NCBI GenBank assembly: GCA_900299195.1
Contig: OMIX01000071.1
Span: 1-64,000 of the forward strand
Source of the DNA: Deltaproteobacteria bacterium
Lineage (GTDB): Bacteria > Bdellovibrionota > FAC87 > UBA2466
Reading direction: 5' to 3'
DNA length: 64,000 bases
Under the pieces are notes generated by a model, which saw only the letters and a list, made by a program, of their open reading frames with translations, was not told the DNA's origin and did no database searches. This document shows, piece after piece, positions 1 to 8,398 of the stretch; position 1 is the stretch's first letter, and each line of letters starts with the position of its first letter. Both the position numbers and the translations under genes were made by a program.

Positions 1-9
1 AAAACCCAA

Positions 10-402
10 GTGATCGATTCGGTCCAAGCACGGAGTATTGACTACCCTCGCCGAGATCAGTTGCTGGATGGCTTGCCTGAAGGAATCGCTGACGCTGAAG
101 GGAACTTCCTCCTAAAAATAGAGATATCCAAAGCTATCGTGTCACTTTTTGCAGGCCCTAAGATTTCAAAGCAGCCCGTACAGCTCGTGCTCCAAATTCT
201 GGAGGAAGCTATCGATAAAACCCCATCAGACGGCTATTATCACGCCTTCGTCGATGTCTCTGGGGGAACAGAGCCTAAAGTATCCGTTGAAGAAAACAAA
301 TATACGGTTCCTAGATTAACGGAGTCATCGAAATCATTCCTGACGGACGGATTATTAAAAAACCTGAGGAACGGAATCCAACAACTCGTTGATCATCTTT
401 AA
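10..402 (+). CDS. hypothetical protein (may be the 3' part of a gene starting upstream of the window)
   Basis: 130-aa ORF, GTG start at position 10; open frame near the window edge. Confidence 0.45.
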   Translation: MIDSVQARSIDYPRRDQLLDGLPEGIADAEGNFLLKIEISKAIVSLFAGPKISKQPVQLVLQILEEAIDKTPSDGYYHAFVDVSGGTEPKVSVEENKYTVPRLTESSKSFLTDGLLKNLRNGIQQLVDHL

Positions 403-438
403 GGAATTCCAAAAGTCTCGAAGAGTTCGCCAATAGGT

Positions 439-1848
439 TCAATGACCGGACAGTTTACTCAACGCTGTTTCGCAGAGCTTATGAAATTTACCGTGGAGTT
501 CCTTCATCGAATACTTCTCGAAACCAGGATCTTCCTTTGAATCCACACGCTCTACTTTGTGCACGCGAGTAGCCTCTCCTGTAAGAAAAATCCCCGTGGG
601 TGAGTTCCATAACTCTACGCTAGTTTGCAAATTGGAAATGGTTTTTTCAGAATTTGGGTCGACCAGATAAAAGACCGAAGGATTCACTTCTGGCATTCGA
701 AACCAACCCAACCCTTTCACCCGTTCGCGTATCGAGTTAAGATCGAGCCGACTTCCGGAAACGATTCCAGGGAACAACGCTTGCGACCCTTGAAATTCGA
801 AATGGTTATCTCCTGTCTGCTTGATAAAAGATAGATTCTCAGATTTCGCATTCAACTTGAACCTGAGCTCGGGCGGAGTCACTTCAGCCAAGAAAATCTC
901 AGATGGAGCAGAAAGCTCATGTTCTCCCACTTCATCGCTGAACGTATTTTTCCAAACGCTAGGAACGCTGAAATTCAACTGGCGCCGTAAAAAGGGATTA
1001 AATAAAAGCTCTGTATCAAGCGCTTTAAGAAAATTGGCAGCGGTCACCTGCTGTTGATGCTTTTGAATCTCTCTGGTGGACATTTTTCTGATTTCATCAG
1101 GATCGATAGAATCGTAGTCATGGTAGAGAACATCGATAGGAAAAATAGATTTATCCGGCAGTCGAATGTTGACTGTTTCCATTTTAACAACAGAAGGATC
1201 TCCGCCAGTCTTACTCGGATGAACCCCATCACCGGCGTATTGCGCTACGGTTTCTAGAGCCGTGGCAGTTTTATTTCTCTTGGCAATTTGTTCTAGGACC
1301 CATTCATACGTGACTGCTGAAATTTGGTCGGGTTCCGTAGATTTGAAGCCCGCTTTTTTAAAAGCAAAGGCCTTTTTAAGGACTTGATTCCGATAAGGAA
1401 TGGCACTGTGCAATTGCGAAGTCACTTCTTTAAATTGCGGCGTTGCGAATTTAGAATTCTGGTGCAAATACTGAAAAGCATTTTTGAGGGCGAAAGCTTG
1501 AATGGCTCCTGAGATCGCATCCGTGCTAATCCCCTCATCGTATTTGAAACGCATAAAGACTTCAGACGCTACAGATTGGCTTTGGGATTTCTTGGGAAGC
1601 TTAACCTCTAAATGAATTACTGGAAAATAATAACCGTTTGGACGGTCGACTTCGACTAGCTTAAAACTGATGTTTTCAGTATGGAATCCACGTAAGAGAG
1701 CATCTAAATCCATTTGCGCAGCAGACATGACTTGGTTGATAAATTGGGTGTTTTTGATTTCATATTGAGTGGTCGGATCATCGCCCTTCAGAAAAGAAGG
1801 CATCAGAAATAATCCGATAAAAACCATCTCGTGAATCTTGAGTATCAT
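439..1848 (-). CDS. hypothetical secreted protein
   Basis: 469-aa ORF with N-terminal hydrophobic segment MVFIGLFLMPSFLKG. Confidence 0.75.
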   Translation of the reverse strand: MILKIHEMVFIGLFLMPSFLKGDDPTTQYEIKNTQFINQVMSAAQMDLDALLRGFHTENISFKLVEVDRPNGYYFPVIHLEVKLPKKSQSQSVASEVFMRFKYDEGISTDAISGAIQAFALKNAFQYLHQNSKFATPQFKEVTSQLHSAIPYRNQVLKKAFAFKKAGFKSTEPDQISAVTYEWVLEQIAKRNKTATALETVAQYAGDGVHPSKTGGDPSVVKMETVNIRLPDKSIFPIDVLYHDYDSIDPDEIRKMSTREIQKHQQQVTAANFLKALDTELLFNPFLRRQLNFSVPSVWKNTFSDEVGEHELSAPSEIFLAEVTPPELRFKLNAKSENLSFIKQTGDNHFEFQGSQALFPGIVSGSRLDLNSIRERVKGLGWFRMPEVNPSVFYLVDPNSEKTISNLQTSVELWNSPTGIFLTGEATRVHKVERVDSKEDPGFEKYSMKELHGKFHKLCETALSKLSGH

Positions 1849-2403
1849 TGACCCCAGCCTATCTGCATCCTTTAGAGGTCAGCAGAAAGCATACCAACCA
1901 GAGCTAGCCTTAAGGGGTGATGAAGTCCTTAAAACCATTTCTTTTTATGCTGCAAGAGTTATCAAGCTGTAAAAAAGGTAGTCGTTTTAAGATCTCGCTC
2001 GTAAAGTTACTGACTTATCTCGCATTTTCGAAATTAAAGCGCAGTATTCTTTGAGAATAGGAAACACGGGGCCAGTCAGCCATTTAATCTTTGCTATCTG
2101 ACGATGAGCTTTTTCTTATCTACGGCGAGAAAGGTTCTCTTCTCACTTCAAAAGTCTGTTTTCTTTACGCTTCCTAAAGAATTTTAAAAAGGATTTGACG
2201 TAATATAAGCAAACTCCATTTTTTACTTTTTTAACCCACCGGAATTCTTTGCATTTAGGGTCGATATTATTGGGCTTTGTCATGCTCTGCGAATTTCTTT
2301 TATTCCTCTGTTGAAATTATTAGAGAATTTTTGATGGGAATTCGAAATTTAGAAAACGGGTGTAGAAGGGTTTTGAGTAAAATCAAATATCGGGAGAAAA
2401 ACG

Positions 2404-3052
2404 ATGCTTCACAATTTAAAAAGCCAAGAACTTTTACAAAACTGCAAAGTCCAAGTGCAGCTTGAAAAGGCAGCCACTTCAAAAGTTTTAGATTACCTCA
2501 TCGAGATAGCCAGAAGGCGGCTCTGGATTCAAGAAGGGTATCATCAATCAATCCACACGCCAGGTCGAAAAGATTATCCGCGAGCATTTTCCTGAAAGAG
2601 CCCAACCTAAAGAGTATTTTCAAGTGGAAATAGATGAGGAACTTAGAGCTCTGCTTGAAAAGGCAATACAGATAGCTAGCGAGAAAAACAATGCCGTGTT
2701 TCTAAAGAAAATTCTTATGGCCTATGTTCGAGAGAGGCAACCGAGACACAGAGAATCGAAACACACAAGAAGAGTTCCAGTACCCACGGCGCGAGAGATC
2801 AAAAAAGAGGCGGGCTATCAGTGTGAGTACAGGTCTCCAGCAGGTATTAGGTGCTCCCAAACGGCCCATCTTGAAATTGATCACATTCGCCCTTACGCCT
2901 TGGGGGGCAGTAGTCGGGACAAAGAGAATTTACGGTGCCTCTGCAAAGCTCATAATTTATTTATGGCAGGAAAGTACTTTTCCAAGCATCCCGCCCTCAT
3001 GAAATCTGATACACTTTTTCGACAGAGACCCAAGTCACCTAAGGCGGTTTAA
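2404..3052 (+). pseudogene. decayed HNH endonuclease family protein (N-terminal fragment plus HNH C-terminus in another frame)
   Basis: 2404-2595 gives LHNLKSQELLQNCKVQVQLEKAATSKVLDYLIEIARRRLWIQEGYH; about 2545-3052 in a different frame gives STRQVEKIIREHFPERAQPKEYFQVEIDEELRALLEKA...CEYRSPAGIRCSQTAHLEIDHIRPYALGGSSRDKENLRCLCKAHN (HNH core). Confidence 0.7.
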
Positions 3053-3546
3053 TTCAATGCACTCACTTTGCAGCTGACATCTTTGGTGTACCAGTGAGGA
3101 ACTTCAGAGCCAGACTCACTTGCCCATCCGCGCGTGTAGCCCGTGTCTTTGAAAAGCACTAGACGGATGTAGGTGCAACCATCGCCGTCGCCGTGAAACT
3201 CAATCGTCTTTTCATTAACACGAATGTCTCCGCCTTGATCATTCATTTGGGAACCCACTTCTTTATTCTTTTTTGAAAAAAGAATGGGACCTTCATTTTC
3301 ATTCGTGGCCAGATTAATCAGGGATGCTTTCGGTGTGCCAAGGTTTTCAACGCCGATTTTAAGTACGTTTACACTCTTCGGGGTCACAACAATTTTGCAC
3401 TCCAAAAGCGCTTTTTTCGGAAAAGTTGTTGCATTTAAATTTGAAACAATCAGCAGAGCTACCATTGCGAGGTATTTCATTAAAAATTCCTTTTTCAAAA
3501 AGTGATACAGACGGGTACCGATATTTCTTTTTACACAACAAGTCAA
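3049..3546 (-). CDS. small secreted hypothetical protein (start probably the internal ATG at MKYLAMVALLIVSNLNA)
   Basis: ORF with signal peptide-like N-terminus. Confidence 0.65.
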   Translation of the reverse strand: MTCCVKRNIGTRLYHFLKKEFLMKYLAMVALLIVSNLNATTFPKKALLECKIVVTPKSVNVLKIGVENLGTPKASLINLATNENEGPILFSKKNKEVGSQMNDQGGDIRVNEKTIEFHGDGDGCTYIRLVLFKDTGYTRGWASESGSEVPHWYTKDVSCKVSALN

Positions 3547-3596
3547 TGCAGTAACTTAAAATCTATTTTCGCTTTTTATCGTCGATAAGACTGCAT

Positions 3597-3619
3597 TGTG
3601 GACAAAGGGCTTGTCCACA
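3597..3619. repeat. dispersed hairpin copy A (TGTGGAC-N9-GTCCACA)
   Basis: tgtggac aaagggctt gtccaca. Confidence 0.7.
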
Positions 3620-3723
3620 GTTTTTTAAAGCAGAAACTAGCTTCTACGAAGCCAGTGTGTTACCCGCTGCCTAAAGAAAAAAGTTTCAGACACTCATGAA
3701 GAGTTAGAAATGGAGGTCATCCC

Positions 3724-4119
3724 ATGAAATCGTACCCAGTTAAATTTCAATTCGCTTTCGGCCTTATCTTTGTTGCCTTTTCCTGGGCACAAGCAGGTTT
3801 TGGAAAGGTCGAGGGTGTTGCAATAACCTGTTCCACCCAAAGCAAAGAAGGCGGTGAAGCTCATCTCTATGAAGATTCCAATGAGCCTTCCACCCTTATC
3901 TACTCCGAACACGGGTCTTACGGGTCTGGCTCGTTCGTGTACGAGAAAAAGATAAACTTAAAGCAATTCAGCCTTGGCCAATTGGGTTTTGTGAATTGCA
4001 ATTTGGCCAGGTGGGGAAACTTTAAGTTTAATCAGGCCAAATGGACTTGCACTTTCACTCAAACGCAAATGAAGGCATTAACCGATCATGGCTTTAATGT
4101 CTGTGACCGCGAAAATTAG
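3724..4119 (+). CDS. small secreted hypothetical protein
   Basis: 131 aa; signal peptide MKSYPVKFQFAFGLIFVAFSWAQAG. Confidence 0.75.
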   Translation: MKSYPVKFQFAFGLIFVAFSWAQAGFGKVEGVAITCSTQSKEGGEAHLYEDSNEPSTLIYSEHGSYGSGSFVYEKKINLKQFSLGQLGFVNCNLARWGNFKFNQAKWTCTFTQTQMKALTDHGFNVCDREN

Positions 4120-4185
4120 CTAAGACGACTTGGACCCCGTGTTTTTATAACTAAGCAAGCCTCAACCCTCTAAAAGAGGTCCAAT

Positions 4186-4635
4186 TTATTTACAAGCAAC
4201 ACTGTCGTCTTGATTGAATGCAATCAAGCGAGTGGTTCCGCTAAGGAAGATGTATCCATAGGGGTTGCCACCGGGCCAAAAGGTGATTTCGGTCACTACA
4301 AGCTTTTTGACTTTGTAGTTACGTACATAGACGTCTTCGGATTCGCTGTTTTCTCTCAAGTATTTGACCGCTTGCACAGTATTTTTAAAGACTGCAGCGT
4401 TATCTTCACGTTCTTTGGCAGCTTCTTTGGCAGCGATGATAAGTTGTTGTTTGGTCAAAGTGGGAAGACTGTTCAACTCTTGATCCGTAGCGTGAGTTAA
4501 TGCCTGATCTTGACCCACCGATTTCCATGTAACATCGTCTTTGCCATCCGTAAGTCCGCATTTGGAACCCCATCGGTCCGCGGCTTGTCCATGAAGTGTC
4601 ACTAAACTAAGAGTCATCAATAACAATGCTTTCAT
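4186..4635 (-). CDS. small secreted hypothetical protein
   Basis: 149 aa; signal peptide MKALLLMTLSLVTLHGQAA. Confidence 0.75.
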   Translation of the reverse strand: MKALLLMTLSLVTLHGQAADRWGSKCGLTDGKDDVTWKSVGQDQALTHATDQELNSLPTLTKQQLIIAAKEAAKEREDNAAVFKNTVQAVKYLRENSESEDVYVRNYKVKKLVVTEITFWPGGNPYGYIFLSGTTRLIAFNQDDSVACK

Positions 4636-4661
4636 AACTCAAATTCTCCTTGTGAAATAGA

Positions 4662-4973
4662 TTATAATTCTTGGCAGACTTTCAGCCCTTCGAGACCCGA
4701 CGGGGTGAGAACTAGTTCAACCTTTTTGTCCCGCTTTACAATGTAAACACGAGCTGATCGACTCAAGAAACTTTCGGCGCATCTTGTTTTTTCAATCAGC
4801 GTCTCTACCGAGTATTTACTAATTCCGATCACTTTTTCAGCTCCGAGCTTTGCTGCGACCTGGTCTTCAGTAATGAATTCAATTGCCATTGCATTGACTG
4901 ACAACGCTGCAACAACGAATGCTAAAGTTAATTTCATTTGTTTTCTCCTTCGAAAAGTTAAGAGCCATTCCAC
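4662..4973 (-). CDS. small secreted hypothetical protein (probable start MKLTLAFVVAALSVNAMA)
   Basis: 103-aa ORF; signal peptide after residue 12. Confidence 0.65.
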   Translation of the reverse strand: MEWLLTFRRRKQMKLTLAFVVAALSVNAMAIEFITEDQVAAKLGAEKVIGISKYSVETLIEKTRCAESFLSRSARVYIVKRDKKVELVLTPSGLEGLKVCQEL

Positions 4974-5010
4974 CCTGCACCTGCAGTTTAGAACCCATTT
5001 GCTTAAAAAC

Positions 5011-5412
5011 TTACTCGGTTAACCAGCAAAAGAATTTTGTCGCAAAATAGCCTTCACCGCGTGCTTGCTCTTTCATGTACCCTTTGGATTCTCCGTCAAC
5101 GAGCCCTTTTTGCACCAGATACCAAGGGGTGTATTCGGCTCCCGAAGTCGTAAAAGCTCCATCGAAGCGGACATAATCTTTATTTGCAGGTCGCGGCTTG
5201 TAGGATTCGTCCAGTCTTCCCTTCCAAAGATCCCAAGTTGCATCATTGTCAAACTTCACAACGAGGCTTCGGGCCTTCACTGTGATTTGACGAAATTCAC
5301 CTTTGTTGTCCCCTTCGACCCCTTTGCATTTGTACTGATGAGCGAAAGAGACACTCGTTACAGCTAGGAACGTGATAGCCAAAAATAAATTTTTCATTTT
5401 CATTTTCTCCAA
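5011..5412 (-). CDS. small secreted hypothetical protein
   Basis: 133 aa; MKNLFLAITFLAVTSVSFAHQYKC signal peptide. Confidence 0.75.
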   Translation of the reverse strand: MEKMKMKNLFLAITFLAVTSVSFAHQYKCKGVEGDNKGEFRQITVKARSLVVKFDNDATWDLWKGRLDESYKPRPANKDYVRFDGAFTTSGAEYTPWYLVQKGLVDGESKGYMKEQARGEGYFATKFFCWLTE

Positions 5413-5474
5413 AAATTTTCCTAAGGAATAATCATTTAGACTTACCGTGTCAATTTAAGAATCGCGGGATTTCC

Positions 5475-5861
5475 TTGAAACAGCCTCTTTGTGTGGCCAA
5501 AGGGCTTGGCCACAGTTTTTCGAGGCAGAACCTAGATTCATCGACGAGCCTTTGCTACCTATTTGAAATGAATTCAGCATTTTTAAAACTAGCGTGGATA
5601 GGCATTGGATTGGCAAGCCTTGGCTTTTCGGCTGTGGATAGTGCCGAACCTGTTTTAGGTTCTGGTAGGATCAAGCGATCGCTATGGACCTCTGGACCCG
5701 GGTTTATTGAGCAGTGTAAGAAGCTAGCGGATCAAAACGCTGAGGAGAAATGCCATTCTCAAGTGATTCGGATTTCCGATTATTCGACGACTGAGGACAC
5801 AGGAACGTTCCCGGGGTTCACCCTGTACTCTGCGTCGGCTTATTACCTGTGCGAAGAATAA
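5475..5861 (+). CDS. small secreted hypothetical protein (likely starts at MNSAFLKLAWIGIGLASLGFSAVDSA, about 5568)
   Basis: ORF; internal Met followed by signal peptide; the upstream part overlaps hairpin repeat B. Confidence 0.6.
   Translation: MKQPLCVAKGLGHSFSRQNLDSSTSLCYLFEMNSAFLKLAWIGIGLASLGFSAVDSAEPVLGSGRIKRSLWTSGPGFIEQCKKLADQNAEEKCHSQVIRISDYSTTEDTGTFPGFTLYSASAYYLCEE
5492..5514. repeat. dispersed hairpin copy B (TGTGGCC-N9-GGCCACA)
   Basis: tgtggcc aaagggctt ggccaca; same loop as copy A with a compensated stem pair. Confidence 0.7.
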
Positions 5862-5900
5862 GGTTCTTCCACATTTTAAAACATTGTAAAGGAGACATTA

Positions 5901-6344
5901 ATGATGAACTTAAACAAAATGAGCACTTTGGTTTTATCTTTAATCATGGCCGGTTCTGCGTTGGGAGGTACCGTTAAAGACCATCTGACACGTGATATTC
6001 TTTGCCACGGCCAAAACAAAAGCACCCACAACGCCCTTTTCACAATAGTGGGAGATGTGAAGAACAATACCCTGTCTATCTCTCGGGGAGAAGATGATTA
6101 TGATTCACAAACCTTAAAAATTACGAATGTCATCCCGATGTTTCCTGTTTATTCGATCGACGTCACGGCGGACTACCGGCACGTAGATGGCCCCCTAGTC
6201 ATCGCTCGGCTCAATATCAGAAACGAAGCTAAAGTGATTGGGATCGAGAGCAATCACGCAACTTTGGTTATCACAACTTCTAGCGACCGCCACGCCGAAG
6301 AATACGTCGAAACCTTCCAACTGATTTGCCAATTCAAGAACTAA
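5901..6344 (+). CDS. small secreted hypothetical protein
   Basis: 147 aa; signal peptide; two Cys (DILCHG ... LICQFKN). Confidence 0.75.
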   Translation: MMNLNKMSTLVLSLIMAGSALGGTVKDHLTRDILCHGQNKSTHNALFTIVGDVKNNTLSISRGEDDYDSQTLKITNVIPMFPVYSIDVTADYRHVDGPLVIARLNIRNEAKVIGIESNHATLVITTSSDRHAEEYVETFQLICQFKN

Positions 6345-6350
6345 AGAATC

Positions 6351-6395
6351 AGGGGTCAGTCGACTTTCAATATTGAAAGGAACCTGACCCTTTTC
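6351..6395 (+). terminator. nested hairpin: GGGTCAG/CTGACCC enclosing CTTTCAATATTGAAAG, followed by T-tract
   Basis: inverted arms 6353-6359 / 6384-6390; perfect 16-nt palindrome 6364-6379; cctgacccttttc tail. Confidence 0.6.
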
Positions 6396-6557
6396 TAATC
6401 TTCGGTGCCCTCTATCTTTCGACAGAAGGCACCTTTGGGTTGGTTTGGGGGGAAACTATTGAGCCTTCGGGTTAGCAACCTTCCAGCTCTGAAAACATTT
6501 AACTTCGACGCTGATAACATGCTTGCAGGGTGGAAACTAGCGCCTGCCTTGATAAAA

Positions 6558-6580
6558 TGTGGACACGTTACGGGTCCACA
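6558..6580. repeat. dispersed hairpin copy C (TGTGGAC-N9-GTCCACA)
   Basis: tgtggac acgttacgg gtccaca. Confidence 0.65.
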
Positions 6581-6642
6581 GAGAGGTTCTAAGAAGGATT
6601 CAAGAACAAAGATTTGTGCGAAATGAAAATTAAATTTTTCTT

Positions 6643-6882
6643 TTAATCAACTTTGGACATCAGATCATCGAAACCGCCGATGAATTGATCGTTGATAAAA
6701 ATTTGTGGAAAAGTCATGTGCCCCGTTTTTTTCTTTAATTTAGCCATTTCCTCAAAATTACCAGTTAAGTCGATTTCGGTAAATGGAACGCCCTTTCCGT
6801 TGAAGAACTGCTTTGCGGCCGTGCAATAGGGGCAAGGAACCTTCGAATAAATGACAATGCGATCGGTGGGGCTAATTTTCAT
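6643..6882 (-). CDS. grxC: glutaredoxin
   Basis: CPYC active site, TFPQIFI and GGFDD motifs. Confidence 0.9.
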   Translation of the reverse strand: MKISPTDRIVIYSKVPCPYCTAAKQFFNGKGVPFTEIDLTGNFEEMAKLKKKTGHMTFPQIFINDQFIGGFDDLMSKVD

Positions 6883-6943
6883 GTGGCAACATTACCTGAA
6901 ACACACCCCACAAATCAACCCTTGGGCTCTTGCATTGAAAAAC

Positions 6944-6966
6944 TGTGGCCACGTTATGGGTCCACA
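6944..6966. repeat. dispersed hairpin copy D
   Basis: tgtggcc acgttatgg gtccaca (one stem mismatch). Confidence 0.6.
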
Positions 6967-7188
6967 CAGCTTCTAAGAATGCATTCAGAACAATCAGTTA
7001 CGTGAAACGATCATCGATTAAAGTTTTGATTTGCTTGCCGCTAAAACTTTCGTCAGTTGCGCCGAAAATCGAAGCGTGCTAGTCCACGGCACATAATTCC
7101 AGAGGAGATCTTATGAAATCAAAATTGTTAGTGAGTTTAATGCAAGTTACCTCCACTGTGTTCAAGCTGCCCATGAGGAGCAAATCCA

Positions 7189-7572
7189 ATGAATAAAATC
7201 GTTTTTCTCTTAGGACTGTTATCGTTGCCGCTTTTCGCCGGTCAAGCTATCGATAAACAATTACAGGACAAGACTTTGGTTTGTTCAGGACAAGCTCAGT
7301 ATGTCCCCATCAAACTGAATTTGAATTTTGGATTTACAGAGCGAAAAGATGGCTACCTTGGCTCCCAGGAAAAAGACGAGACTTTAACACTCATCTGGTC
7401 TTCCACTCAGTGTGAAGATGAAATGGCCTTACATCTTCAAACAAATGATTTGGAGAAGCTTCTTCAGGGGACAAAGAATGCATTGTCCGCTACCTTTGTA
7501 CATAACGAACCGGATTTAGATTTAAGAATGGGCGTAACCTGCCAATTCATTAAATATGGAGGTGTGTTTTGA
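7189..7572 (+). CDS. small secreted hypothetical protein
   Basis: 127 aa; signal peptide MNKIVFLLGLLSLPLFAG; DKTLVCSG ... VTCQFIK. Confidence 0.75.
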   Translation: MNKIVFLLGLLSLPLFAGQAIDKQLQDKTLVCSGQAQYVPIKLNLNFGFTERKDGYLGSQEKDETLTLIWSSTQCEDEMALHLQTNDLEKLLQGTKNALSATFVHNEPDLDLRMGVTCQFIKYGGVF

Positions 7573-8006
7573 TGAAAACTCTTTTAATTGTGTGGGTGTT
7601 ATTCTTTTTAAATTTCGGCGTGGCTCATGCTAATCCGGGAAAACAATATTTTGCTGGATGGTGTGGCGTTGTGAACGCTGAAACCGAAAGTTCTGTCCAG
7701 CAAGTCTGCTACGCTTCTAAAGTGAAGCCTCAAGAAACCTATTTGATCGTGATCTCTTCTCACGGTTTTTCGGAATATCGGCTAGAACAACTCACTCTTA
7801 ATAACGAAAAATCGAAAGCTACTGCCCTCCTCAGAGATGAGACTGCACAAAAGACATCGGTTATCCGCATGGATTGGTTCTATGCCGTTCCCACTTACCC
7901 AGGGGAGTCCATTGAAAGTTACCCCTTAACTCTCGTTGGCTTCACACCCGATGGTCGTAAGTTTAATTTCTCTGAACTTAAAGAGTTTTATAACGGCCAT
8001 TCCTAA
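7569..8006 (+). CDS. small secreted hypothetical protein
   Basis: 145 aa; signal peptide MMKTLLIVWVLFFLNFGVAHA; overlaps the previous gene (tgatga). Confidence 0.75.
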   Translation: MMKTLLIVWVLFFLNFGVAHANPGKQYFAGWCGVVNAETESSVQQVCYASKVKPQETYLIVISSHGFSEYRLEQLTLNNEKSKATALLRDETAQKTSVIRMDWFYAVPTYPGESIESYPLTLVGFTPDGRKFNFSELKEFYNGHS

Positions 8007-8178
8007 AACATAATTCCTACATTTTTCCTTCACAATATTTTGCTACTCCCAAGGTGTATCGAGCGGGGAAGGTATATTTAAAAAAAATCCTGATACCCAA
8101 AACATTTGAACCCGGGAAAAACAACTTTGGGAAATGAGCGGCTTTGAATTGAGCAAGCTTTAGAAAAAGGAGTCTGCC

Positions 8179-8291
8179 ATGAGAGTCACATTAGGAACTT
8201 TTTCAGGGTAGGTATTGGAGTGTTGATAGTTTCTGTTTCACCCGCGTATGCTCGTGGCCCCATCCCTCCTCCCATATCTATCAAATTGTGA
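8179..8291 (+). pseudogene. frameshifted small secreted peptide
   Basis: MRVTLGTF then, in the next frame, RVGIGVLIVSVSPAYARGPIPPPISIKL*; break at the T5 tract near 8199-8203. Confidence 0.45.
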
Positions 8292-8398
8292 CAGACGACT
8301 CAAAACCCTCAAAGAAAGCCCTGTCGCCTTGAGAGGCTGACGGATCGTTTGTTTTTCGAATTTAAAAGCTTTGGGGATGACTCCAATTCGTCCCCACT

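Noticed and set aside
6405-6626. 73-aa plus-strand ORF between small secreted genes
   Set aside because: No signal peptide, spans the hairpin repeat copy C, composition not protein-like.
3597-6966. CRISPR interpretation of the TGTGGnC hairpins
   Set aside because: Copies are isolated and separated by genes, with no regular spacer spacing.
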